A stretch of DNA of 64,000 bases from Mesostigma viride (Eukaryota; Streptophyta; Mesostigmatophyceae; Mesostigmatales; Mesostigmataceae): NCBI GenBank assembly GCA_009746045.1, contig RPFO01001598.1, positions 679,727-743,726 on the forward strand, read 5' to 3'. Positions 33,901-43,559 of this stretch are shown one piece after another. Position numbers and translations under genes: made by a program. The notes beneath the pieces were generated by a model, which had not been told where the DNA came from, did no database searches, and saw nothing but the letters and a program-made list of their open reading frames with translations. The stretch's first letter is position 1; each line of letters begins with the position of its first letter.

Positions 33901-36900
33901 ATGCAATAGGTGGGAAGAGAGGGCTTGCGGTGGACCACGCCCATGAAGGCGTCGTTCGACGGCAAGGAACGAAACTGCCGCGCATTCGCTGTGAAAGTGT
34001 GCACGGCAGAGGATGCTGGCAATGTTTGTGCTGCAGTAACGAGAGCCGGCCTATAATGGTTTTTGCAGACGCCCCTTCGCCGACCTTGAGCGCACACACA
34101 CCTGGACGTGGCAGTGAGGGCGGCTTGCCCAGCGCATCCACAGGGTGCGCCGATAATGAGAGCGACAGGACTGTCCCAGTTCTGTTGCTGTCACTATGGT
34201 CACATCTACTACAATCTCAAAGCGATGATAATCCACATTATAATAATATATATATATATATATTTTAACGCGCGACAAGTTTGCCTCGTACGGCAATGTG
34301 GGGCCCCACCGGGTCATCCCCTTTGTCCTTGAGGAGTTCGGGGCCATGGGCCCCAAGACGGCGGAGTTTTTCAAAAAGTGCTGCCAGCGCCGTGAAGACC
34401 GCCTCGACCTCGAGGGTCAGACCGCCCCGTGGTCTGCCCGCACGTGGTGCTCGAATTGGCGGCAGCGCCTGTCACTCGCCCTCACTCGCACCGTGGCTGA
34501 TGTGTCATTCCGCCGAACCCGGGCCGACTTTGTTGCGACCCATGCGGTCTAGATCCCTCCCAGGCCTGCATGGTGGGCCGGCAGCGATGTTGCTGCGTGT
34601 CGTAGTTTTGTGATGTAGTTAGTTGTACCTTGTGCAGCTGGCGTGATCCTTGAATGTCAGTGTCCGATTACTATTAATATCTTCAGGGTTCTTCTCCTTT
34701 TCGGGTTTTTCCTTATGTTGCATACCCATCTCACCTCTGTAATCTATCATTCTCAATGAATATATATTCAAATATATACATTTAAAAAATATGACGGCAT
34801 TTTCTAGTCACGGCATCGCGTACCTGCCCCGTGAACACGGTGACGGTGGACTTCCCGTTGGTGCCCGTGACGGCGGCCACGGGGATGGAGGGGGGGATAA
34901 CCTCGGCCGCAAACGCCAGCTCAGAGACGGCCGGTATACCCTGCAGCCCGTCACGGGTGGTTGCCCCATCCTCCTTACCATCCATCCACCCACAAACTCC
35001 CACCCATCCACACCCACCCACCCACCCACCCACCCATCCACCCACCCACCCACCCACCCACCCACCCACCCACCCACCCACCCACCCACCCACCCACCCA
35101 CCCACCCACCCACCCACCCACCCACCCACCCACCCACCCACCCACCCACCCACCCACCCACCCACCCACCCACCCACCCACCCACCCACCCACCCACCCA
35201 CCCACCCACCCACCCACCCAGAAAAAAACACACGCACATGGTCCCCACCCCCACCCTTCCCCACACACGCGCATGTCCCCCCCCCCCTACAAACACCCCC
35301 CATCCTTTGCGTCATGCCCATGCTTCCCCACCAGGACCATCCCCAGCAGGCCCGTCGATCCGCAGGAATACACCACCACGGCGCATGCGCCGCCGTGCGC
35401 CAGCATCATATGCGCATCCGCAGGCAAACAGAGCCGCCGTTAGCCTTGAGCATAACACCCATGTCATAGGCGTGCTCCGTAGGGCCCCCGAAAATGAATA
35501 ATGCTCCTCATGTGTTTGGCTGGGCACGGCACAGGGAGTACGAGCTGCGCTATCTTTTCATTCTAGAAAGGGAAGGGGGCTGGATGGGAGGAAACAGTGA
35601 AAGGAAGAGAGGAGTGAGAAGACGTCAACTGGAAAGCTCACACGTTCCCATGTGCCCCTTGTCCTCGGATTAATTAAGACAACGATGCAGACAGAATATG
35701 CTATGTTGTTTATGGGCATGAAGACGCCGGACGCTTGTGAAGTTGAATAAAGTTATATAAAGCGAAGCTATAAAAAGCTTGATGTGCAGCATTCATTACA
35801 GGAAAAAGAGTTTAAAAAGAAACGGCACAATCTGCCAACAGATTCTGCCATGCGCTACGCGAAAATGGCAAACCCTACTGTAGCTACAGACTAGTTCCGA
35901 ACCAAACGTAGCACCTCTGGCATTTGTGAAACCTGTACATGCGGGATGCCATTTTTTTTAGCGATCAGGCGACGGGCGGGCAAGGAGAACAACAAAAAGA
36001 GCCACCACCAGAGCAACCACCAGAGCAACCACCAGAGCGACCACCAGAGCGACCACCAGAGCGACCACCAGAGCGACCACCAGAGCGACCACCAGAGCGA
36101 CCACCAGAGCGACCACCAGAGCGACCACCAGAAACCACCAGAGCAACCGCAAGAGCCACCACTACCACCACCACCACCACCACAAACGACAGCAGGCGGC
36201 GGCAGCTCACCGCCTGAAGCGCCGCGGCGATATCTGGCTGTTTTGGCGGGACTCCAGGCGACAGCACCAGTCGCGTCGCGGACATGATGGTCGCGCGGTC
36301 GTGGGGGCCCAGCTCAGTGCGCACGCGCGACAGGTCCAGGTTGGCAAACGCGCTGTCTTTCTGGCAGGTGGTGGAAACATGGGGACGGCCATGCGAGAGG
36401 TGACGAGGGAGGGGGGGGGAATAGCCACCACGGCGGGTCCCGGTGATGAGTTCGTGGCACTGTTCGGCCAGGCAGGCATTTGGAAGCAAGCGGGCGAGGC
36501 AAAGGATGCAAAAAGCAGGCAGCGACCAAGCAGCGAGGAAGCTGGCAAAAAGAACCAGACTGGTGAGCGTTGTTTCCCAAGGGGCAGCAAGCAAGGACAG
36601 GAAAAGAGAAATGGGGATGATGCGGATACCTCCAGCGCCACCGCCTCTGTGTTCTTGTCCACGCCAATGACTTGGTCTGCCCCGCGGAACAGGGCCAGCC
36701 GCGCCGCCGACCGCCCGGATGCGCCCAGGCCGACCACCTGCAGGTGTCCGCCAGGTGCATTCCAAGGGCAGCGTGGATGAGATAAAAAAACTTTCTTTTA
36801 AAAACGCATAGTAATCGATTAGTTCATTTCTAAATAGAGCACACGCCGCGGCGACCGCGAAGCACATAAAGTTATGGAGGCATTGGCTGTGGTGCAGTGA

Positions 36901-37707
36901 CGGTGGGGGGGGAGTCAACTCGACGCCCCATCAACAATGAATGGTGCAGTGACGATGGGGGGGGAGTCAACTCGACGCCCCATCAACAATAAATGGTGCA
37001 GTGACCATGGGGGGGGGGGAGTTGACTCGACGCCCCATCAACAATAAATGGTGCAGTGACCATGGGGGGGGAGTTGACTCGACGTACCATCAACAATAAA
37101 TATCGTTGACGGCTCCATCGACAAGGGACGATGGGGGAGGGGTGACTTGACGCATAAGAACAAGGGCACTATCAACGAGTGACGGACAAGGATGAGAGCA
37201 CCATCAACCAGTGACGGACGCGCCCACGGCACCCTTGGGGCCTCTTGAACAAGATATCCATTTTCAACCATGAGCAGGCCGTTGTTGTCTGCTTTCCGCC
37301 ATGTGCCGGCAGCCATGGGTCGCTTTCCGCCATGATGCATTTACGCAAGACCCAATGCACCGGAACCCATGTACCCTGTGCATGCAGGCGTACGATCGCT
37401 TTGCGAGGCAGCCCCTGCCACAGGGGCGGGATCGCGCTTCTCTTTGGTTCCGTCACGATTCGCGGTGGCAGGCTGGGGCGGCGGTTGATGGGAGAATGCA
37501 GCCAACATGGGGCAGAACAGGACCATCCTGGTGTGCGGGCCCGTCCATGGATGGCCCACCCAAAAAGCGCCCGGCCAACACGACACAAACATAGAAGCAA
37601 AGGTACTTTTGTTTTATTGCGTGAGTGTGCGGGGTACTTGCCACAATCCTCTGCCCTCGCAGGTCCTGCCTCGGGTCCGCCCCCGCTTGCTCCCCGCTCG
37701 CAGCCAT
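24951..37707 (-). CDS. murD: UDP-N-acetylmuramoyl-L-alanine:D-glutamate ligase, 13 exons
   Basis: Exons in transcript order: 37707-37645, 36737-36630, 36360-36211, 34940-34824, 33407-33291, 31911-31852, 31405-31279, 30224-30142, 29548-29332, 28239-28115, 26447-26376, 25836-25716, 25051-24951. All introns are GT-AG, phases agree, and the sum is 486 aa, close to bacterial MurD. Motifs in order: Rossmann GLGASG (24-29), P-loop GTNGKST (133-139), GGNLG (158-162), EVSSYQLE (190-197), TPDH (213-216) with Lys230 at the carbamylated-lysine position, [21 protein letters not shown] (359-365), FGASGD and [14 protein letters not shown]. The enzyme adds D-glutamate to UDP-MurNAc-L-Ala in peptidoglycan synthesis. 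In algae and mosses this serves plastid division. The first exon is least certain: it uses a weak GTGGCA donor and shows no transit peptide, so an upstream exon is likely. Confidence 0.9.
26938..26963. repeat. Short perfect palindrome in murD intron
   Basis: GTTATCTATGCA-AA-TGCATAGATAAC, followed by another GTTATCTATGCA at about 26979. Possibly the end of a small fold-back element. Confidence 0.7.
27048..27254. mobile_element. MITE, Tc1/mariner-like
   Basis: About 207 bp with ~25-bp inverted ends (TACAGTCACTCACGCCTTAA left; complement of TTAAGGCGTGAATGACTGTA right, few mismatches). Ends in TA on both sides, as expected for a TA target duplication. A third, internal inverted copy of the end lies at 27097-27118. 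Sits in the murD intron between exons 10 and 11. Confidence 0.75.
28572..28795. repeat. (CCCG)n microsatellite in murD intron
   Basis: Imperfect CCCGCC/CCCG repeats between exons 9 and 10. The long open frames on both strands are artefacts. Confidence 0.95.
28985..29045. repeat. CCCCCCAAGCATG tandem repeat
   Basis: About four copies of a ~13-bp unit in the same murD intron. Confidence 0.85.
30583..30787. repeat. 9-bp repeat (GTGTGCAGT)n in murD intron
   Basis: Over 20 copies, with a GTGTGCCGT variant block from about 30705. A multiple-of-three period keeps all frames open, which explains the poly-Ala-Val-Cys frame. Confidence 0.95.
32311..32507. repeat. Three tandem 65-bp units in murD intron
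   Basis: GGACAATGCCGGCGATGAAG...GATAGGTCACCTCGT repeated three times with few differences. Confidence 0.85.
34262..34800 (+). mobile_element. LINE 3' end fragment inside murD intron, opposite strand
   Basis: The frame to TAG 34552 gives [20 protein letters not shown] and [14 protein letters not shown], then [15 protein letters not shown]. This pattern (aromatic, GxxFxPFVLExFGxxG, then an LxxALxRxxA helix) is common at the C-terminus of algal LINE ORF2 proteins. ~240 bp of AT-rich 3' sequence follows. The 5' side abuts an AT repeat. No RT core is present. Confidence 0.5.
35007..35220. repeat. (CCCA)n microsatellite in murD intron
   Basis: About 53 tetramers between exons 3 and 4. Similar to the array at 62338-62540. 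Confidence 0.95.
35997..36136. repeat. 12-bp repeat (CCACCAGAGCGA)n
   Basis: About 11 copies starting ~75 bp past the donor of murD exon 3. Confidence 0.9.
36890..37110. repeat. Four tandem ~50-bp units in murD intron 1
   Basis: GGTGCAGTGACNATGGGGGG...AGTCAACTCGACGCCCCATC repeats, each with a G-run of varying length. Confidence 0.85.
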
Positions 37708-39934
37708 GCAAATGATGACACGTGGCTTGTCTGGTACCAGTCGGGCGCGGGCGGTGCAATACAACAGGGGGGGGGGGGGGGGGGGAAGAAATGAACGTAA
37801 ATTCGCGGCGTTGGCAAGTGCAGCGCGATGTGGTGGGTTGATCTGGCACCCTGTGGCTGACTCATCTCTGTACCTCTCAGCCAACTGTCCTACCAGTGCC
37901 GGGGTAACAGCTTTCATTAATTAATTCATGGGTTCATGATATGCAGCTTTCATGGGTGTAGTTAATGCCATGACGTCTTACTGCCAGTGCCGGGGTGATG
38001 GCGACATGGGCATAGTTAGTGCCATGACGTCGTATTATCATCGCTTCCATGTACCCACGTCCTCGTGGTAGCCTTGTTTACGGATATCAGTCACTGCTGT
38101 GTCAGCGTGGCAGCGAATGCCAGCCCTTTTGCAACGGATGGTTTCCACAATCTAAATATTCATCCCGCACAGAGTGCTTGTCGCAATCCAGTCAGCATGC
38201 CAAAGCGGCGTGGCTCGTGACCTGCCTGACGTGATACTTGGTGACGAATGGGAGTGGCAAGTGTTCCCATCGGCAAGACTGCAACCGACCATGATCTTGA
38301 TCCTGCCCGACAAGCACCAGGACATGCTTACATAGATACATGATGCTCTATATTTATAAACTACCGTGGAGTGGACGAGCACCACAGCGTCGCTCGCTTT
38401 CGCCATAAATGCAGCATGTTGTGCGTGATGCCTAACCTTCGCTATGCACTCTTTTTCCCCATCTGGCCGCTTTGTGAGTTGCACTTGTGGGTACCACAAC
38501 ACTATTGACAAAACCACAATGTGATGAGGCACCGGCTAGTTAAGGTGGTGGTTTATCACGACATTCCGCAGCCACGGGCGAATTGCGGTATGTGATTACA
38601 TTCACGGCCCCTAAAACCGAATATAAGAAGCGGGGCAAGTAAAAAAAAAAACTATCTAAATGCTGCCATGCTATAACAACGTATTACACACTTGAGAGGA
38701 CATCCCAAAGCTGCGGGTGCGTTGGGGTGGAACGTTTACAGCCAACATGATATGGTATAATGACGACTTCGAAAGCAACACACCGCGCGAAGGTTGTGCA
38801 GATCTCGAAGCCCTTTGCCGGTGTGTGCCATCAATCCAGCGACAGCCTTGCAAAGTCAGGGGCGTGAGGCTAGAACTTAGTGGCGCATTTCTCGAAAAGC
38901 ATGGTAAATTGCCGACCATCCCTCCTGGTCTACTTCCCACGCAGCAATGTGCCAAGGCAGTTATCATTCAATACTGGTGAATTCGGGATTGCTGGCTTTT
39001 TAGGTGTGCACTGCTGGTCCTCAGCCTCCCTAGAAATCCTTGCGCGTATTAGATGACTGCACAAATATCATAAAATGACGCGTTAGCTTGCAGACATTGT
39101 GCATAACAGCAACTGACTCTTGCCATGTCTGGTTTGTCCAAATTATCGCGCTCCAATACTGTGACGTATGACGATCTCGACTCACAAGTCACGACCGTCG
39201 AGGGAAAATCAAACCAAGACCTTGCAAGGGCGACTGAGCACTGAGCAGTACTGTAGGAAGCCGGGCGAGGTCGTCTGTTTCTGCTGTCTCCTGATACGTT
39301 ACGGCAAGGTACGAACCAAACCACTAAAAACTAACCGGATGCACCTGGGATACATCATACATGTCACTGAATCACTCACTTACGCAACATGTAGTAGGTC
39401 GGTGCAACCTGTACGGGGCACGTTGTGGCGGGCTTCAACTTCCTAGAGAGAGAGCGAGAGCGAGAGAGAGAGAAGAGACTCTACTCACTCTAGTGACGCC
39501 TTCGACGGAGCTATTTCCTTGCGGGAATTATCATTGCTAAGCCACTTATCCCAGGTCTGAGAGTGGACTCATCATTTCTTCCGCCGAGCTCAGTACTTGC
39601 TAGCCAAGCAGGCTGAGCCTCCATTAATTAAGCTTATGTGAGAGCGTAGGTAGACGGCAAAACTTTAATAACACCAAGAGCAACAATTTCCAGCATCGTC
39701 TGCGTTTTTTCTGGAAATATTCCGGGTGTGGCGGCGAAGTCACTGCCTCGTGTAGATGTGTCTGTAGTGTGAGTCAATCGGGAAACTTTTCCTGGTCCCC
39801 GGTTTGCAACATCAACTCTTTAAAATTAGTGGATTTTGGCATCATCCGCTGACGTCTCGGTCTCAGTCGCTTTGAGCTACCGAGAGAGAGAGAGCCCGCA
39901 CTAATTTAACTCGACCCGCAGAATTATACTCACG
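37708..39934. other. Region between murD and UTP11
   Basis: A (G)19 run lies near 37770-37788. The open frame through it (ATG 37917) could be a murD 5' exon region, but the homopolymer argues against continuous coding. A GA-rich run is at 39444-39476. Nothing else recognisable in 37930-39900. Confidence 0.5.
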
Positions 39935-40627
39935 ATGTCGTCGTTCAAGAAAGCCATTCCGAGACGTGAGCACAAAGAGCGTTCTCAGCCGTCGGCTCGG
40001 AAGCACCTTGGACTGCTAGAGAAAAAGAAGGATTACATCCTGCGCGCGAAAAGTTACCACAAGAAAGAAGCAACTATCAAAGCCTTGCAGGCGAAAGCAG
40101 CACAGAGAAATCCAGATGAGTTCTACTTCCGAATGCAAAACATGCAGACCAAGGATGGCGTCAATGTCATCCGGAGTACAGAGCCCAACAAGTATTCCCA
40201 AGAGGAGCTCATTCTCATGAAATCTCAGGACGTAGGTTACGTCATGATGAAAAAGCAAGTGGACGCCAAGAGGGCGGAGCGGCTCCGTGCTACCTTGCAT
40301 GGGATTGGAGAGGCGCCCTGCAACAAGCGAATCAAGTTCTCTGAGTCCGTCCAGGAGGCGCGCGAGATTGCATCTTCCCAGGCTCAGCCCGCGGAGCTGA
40401 GCCCGCTCCCAGAGGACATCGACAAGCGCAGGACGGCGGCCTATAAAGAGCTGAAGGAGCGTGAGAGTCGCAGTAAGAAGCTCCAGCGGGTTGCCATGGA
40501 GATGCTTCTAAAGAAAGAACTCATGGGAAAAGGCCGAAAGCGCAAGCTGCGGCCCGAGGAGCTGTCAAGCGCAGCCAAGCAAAACAATCGAGGCGTCTAC
40601 CGGTGGAAGAAGGAGAGGAAAAGATAG
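39935..40627 (+). CDS. UTP11: U3 snoRNA-associated protein UTP11
   Basis: Single exon, 230 aa; human and yeast proteins are about 250 aa. The N-terminus SSFKKAIPRREHKERSQPSA is the conserved UTP11 start, followed by GLLEKKKDYILRAKSYHKK and RNPDEFYFRMQNMQTKDGV. The whole protein is rich in Lys/Arg helices, as in the family. UTP11 is a component of the small-subunit processome in the nucleolus, needed for early 18S rRNA cleavages. The start is fixed by the conserved N-terminus. Two TGTAA motifs lie ~95-110 bp after the stop (CCTGTAAGCTGTAAAC), matching the green-algal polyadenylation signal. Lack of introns contrasts with neighbouring host genes. Confidence 0.95.
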   Translation: MSSFKKAIPRREHKERSQPSARKHLGLLEKKKDYILRAKSYHKKEATIKALQAKAAQRNPDEFYFRMQNMQTKDGVNVIRSTEPNKYSQEELILMKSQDVGYVMMKKQVDAKRAERLRATLHGIGEAPCNKRIKFSESVQEAREIASSQAQPAELSPLPEDIDKRRTAAYKELKERESRSKKLQRVAMEMLLKKELMGKGRKRKLRPEELSSAAKQNNRGVYRWKKERKR

Positions 40628-40721
40628 CTGCGTGGGAAATGGCAAAAGGCTGCCTTTCTCTGCCATGCCACTGCTTTTGATGAGCAAAGAGGCAAAGTTA
40701 AGCTTCAGCATCTGCAGGTCC

Positions 40722-40738
40722 TGTAAGCTGTAAACTAA
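40722..40738 (+). terminator. Likely UTP11 polyadenylation signal (TGTAA x2)
   Basis: Two TGTAA pentamers within 17 bp, about 100 bp past the stop codon. TGTAA is the polyadenylation signal known from chlorophyte green algae. Confidence 0.4.
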
Positions 40739-41324
40739 CTGAATAGTGGTGTGGTAGCATCTACAAACTTCGGATGGAGCGTCTGCATGGCTTTCCATTT
40801 TCTTTATTTATTTTTTCTAATATGGATATGCATTATGACAACCTGGTGGGTAAAATGTTTCTCATGGCCAGACAGAGATATGTGATGGCATTGGCTGGTT
40901 GATACTGAGAGGGGAGAAGGTGCCAGGCGGCTGCATGCATGCCTCTGAGATATGCCATGACAAGTTGCTACCGGTAGGCACCTTTGAGCAATGATCATGG
41001 CCGAGCAACAAGGGGTCACGATGTGGGATCGGGAAAGACTTGGTGCGGCCTTCTCTAGGTAACTTGCCCAGGGCCGAACTAAACCATTCATATACTTTAC
41101 CGGTTCCATTAGAGGGGCAATCGAGCCAATATGCATGCAAGTTGTTAGTGTGCCATACTGGGCTCGGGCCTAGCTCATGAATGGCATGAGGCCACTGCAT
41201 GATCGATCCTCGGGCCGTATATACGCGTCATGTGGGGGCGAGCAGGTTGACACGCGCGCATTATATAGGCAGTCTGGCACTTGCTAAAATTGAAAATAAT
41301 GACCAATTCAACTGACATTACCAA
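40739..41324. other. Intergenic, no feature seen
   Basis: Mixed composition, short frames only. Confidence 0.4.
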
Positions 41325-43190
41325 GTAATGGAATCAATTAAACTCACGAGTGCTCCCGTTGGGGAGTCACGGAGCATTAACCCCGATGGATGGAAGGATG
41401 GATGGATGGGTACACGCAATCCTACCGGTCTACGCTATCTATATTATACAAAAACAGCCCTACGCTATATCTATGGTGCCCGCGACCCTAGGGGTCTTGT
41501 CGAGCATGCTTTCCACGTGTGCAAACGTGGAGCTTCCCCACTGCAGGGGGGTTGTTGTCCTCTACATAGACCTGAGCGCACTTGCATGGCCTTGTCCATC
41601 ATCTTTTTCCAAATCACGGAGATTGAGGCCTAGGCCCTCCATGTCCTCTACGAGCTGCTCTTTGAAGGGGCGGGCCTTGTGGCGTCTAACCTGGCTGTGC
41701 CCGGCCCACGTGAGGAGGTGCCTACCCGGCTGAGCGGGGCGCAGCCCTGCAGAGGGGCCACGTGAGGTGTCTACCTGGTTGGTGCGAGCTAAGTGCCCTA
41801 CTAGCTACAGGCGCCGCTGCTTGATGGTGCTGGTGATAAGTGGCATGCATGCCGAGGTATACAAGTCCTCGTTGCGGACATGAGCAGCGTATCCTACATG
41901 GAAAACTGACCACAGCATGTTGGTGACCGCGCCATCCAGCTTGTTGGCAAGGTCAGCAGTGAGAGTCCACGTCTCGGCCCCGTACGTAATAAGAACAGGG
42001 AGGACCTGAGGTCCTAGCTGTTTCTCTAGCTTGCCCAAGGGCTTGCGCCATGTACAGGGCCCTGTATTGGCGTAAAGCGTGCCAGGCGAGGGAGATACGG
42101 TGGTCCACATCGGCCTCGCAGCTGGGGAGTAAGCTACCCAGCAACTTGACGCGGTCCCGATACAGGACTCGAGAGCCATCAAGTTGAAAGAGGTCGGGCG
42201 GTGGCTGAGTGAGACCAATCGCCAGAGCCTGACAGTCTTCTTGCTGACCTTGAGCCCCACCACACGGGCCTCGATTGCGAAGCAGTCAAGCCACGTATTC
42301 ACGTGCTCAACTGGTGTACGTCCTCGAAGAGGGTGGTGTCGTCTGCATAGATCTATGATGTCCGCTAGCCGAATCTCCGTTTCCGCCCCGCCATGCCAGA
42401 AATGGTTGGCCGCGACCTGCACCCCTGGTTCCCTACCCACATTGCGAGCAAACCGCTTGCGCGCCTGAATCATTACGTATTCGACCACAATAATGAACAG
42501 GTATGGCGAGAGCACGCAGCCCTGCCACACACCCTTCTGTAAAGGGCATGGTGGCGTGGTCCCGTAGGAAGTGCGCACGTACCAAGGTGGTGGACCCTTC
42601 AATACAGATACTAGCTTGTGGATGACAGCATTCACAGCAATAAGGGGGAGGGGGATCCGGAACATATAGCGAGGATACGTCCCACAGCGCAGACCAGAAA
42701 ACCGAATCGAAGGCTTTGATGAAGTCCATATGCACCAGCACAAGGCGCGGAGGGGACTCACCATGCAGGCTGAAGGCGGTGCAGTTCTTCCACGAGGCGG
42801 TGCGAGTAGCGAAGACTGGCTTGTACTGTGTTGCGGCCTGCATGGACGGAAGCCGAGCTGAGTCTCGATGAGGTACGTGGCCGTCTAGGGCAGTGCACAG
42901 GCGGTTCAGAACGCCGCATGAGAAGCTTGAGGGGTGCACTTTGGATGCAAACCCCTCTGTAGTTGCCGGGGTCGGCGGGCGACCCCTTGTTTTTGTACAG
43001 CATCGTGCGACAACTGCGTTGCCAGGCCGCTGGGGCCGGTTGCGACGTACAGCAGAATGCGATTGCAGATGTCCCGGAAGAGCTGCATGACACCTAGCTG
43101 AGTCAGTGTCCTCAAACTCGGCGGCGAGTTTCACGACTGCCGCCGGAATCTCGTCGGAGCCTGTGGCCGGCCGCGGCTGCATCGTAACGC
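41325..43190 (-). pseudogene. LINE with reverse transcriptase, frameshifted, 5'-truncated
   Basis: Minus strand. GSDEIPAAVVKLAAEF (start of RT), then MDFIKAFDSVFWSALWDVSS (motif A), then, one frame over, GVWQGCVLSPYLFIIVVEYV (motif B). The FADD region is damaged (LADIIDLCRRHHPLRGRTP). YGAETWTLTADLANKLDGAV follows. Endonuclease and ORF1 are missing. The 3' end reaches stem-loop GTGACTCCCCAACGGGAGCAC (minus strand, 41370-41350) and an AATTGATT-like tail. Related fragments lie at 17, 20 and 60.8 kb. Confidence 0.8.
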
Positions 43191-43409
43191 AGGTGCTAGA
43201 AGTGATGGAATGGCTTGGGCATTGAGGGTGATTCGATTCTCATTAGTTATAAATTAAATAGTTGTCTCATGCACAAGTTTACTAATAAAGTGGCCGGGCT
43301 GGCCGGATCGACCTAAACCGTCTAGGTCGCTCTCGCCCGATGGTTAGCCAGCTAGCTATATAGAGCCATATATCTAGCTACTAGACAGCCACATATATCA
43401 TGACAGCCA

Positions 43410-43558
43410 TAATTTCAATGCACAAGGCTACACATGTCCATCACCATTCATATTCATCATCCTGAACGACTCGAACACGCGGACAAGATAACGGCAGGCT
43501 CGAGCTACCATGGTCCGGATTCTCCCGATTTCTGGCCTGCACTGGTTGTCTCCTTGTG
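43410..43558 (+). mobile_element. SINE-like copy with 19-bp target duplication
   Basis: ACATATATCATGACAGCCA occurs at 43391-43409 and 43559-43577. The 149 bp between begin TAATTTCAATGCACAAGG and end TGGTTGTCTCCTTGTG. The right duplication runs into the start of the ORF1-only copy 2, so the SINE landed at that element's 5' end. Confidence 0.9.
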
Positions 43559-43559
43559 A

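Noticed and set aside
34791-35501. 236-codon Thr/His/Pro-rich frame
   Set aside because: CCCA repeat artefact overlapping murD exon 4 on the other strand.
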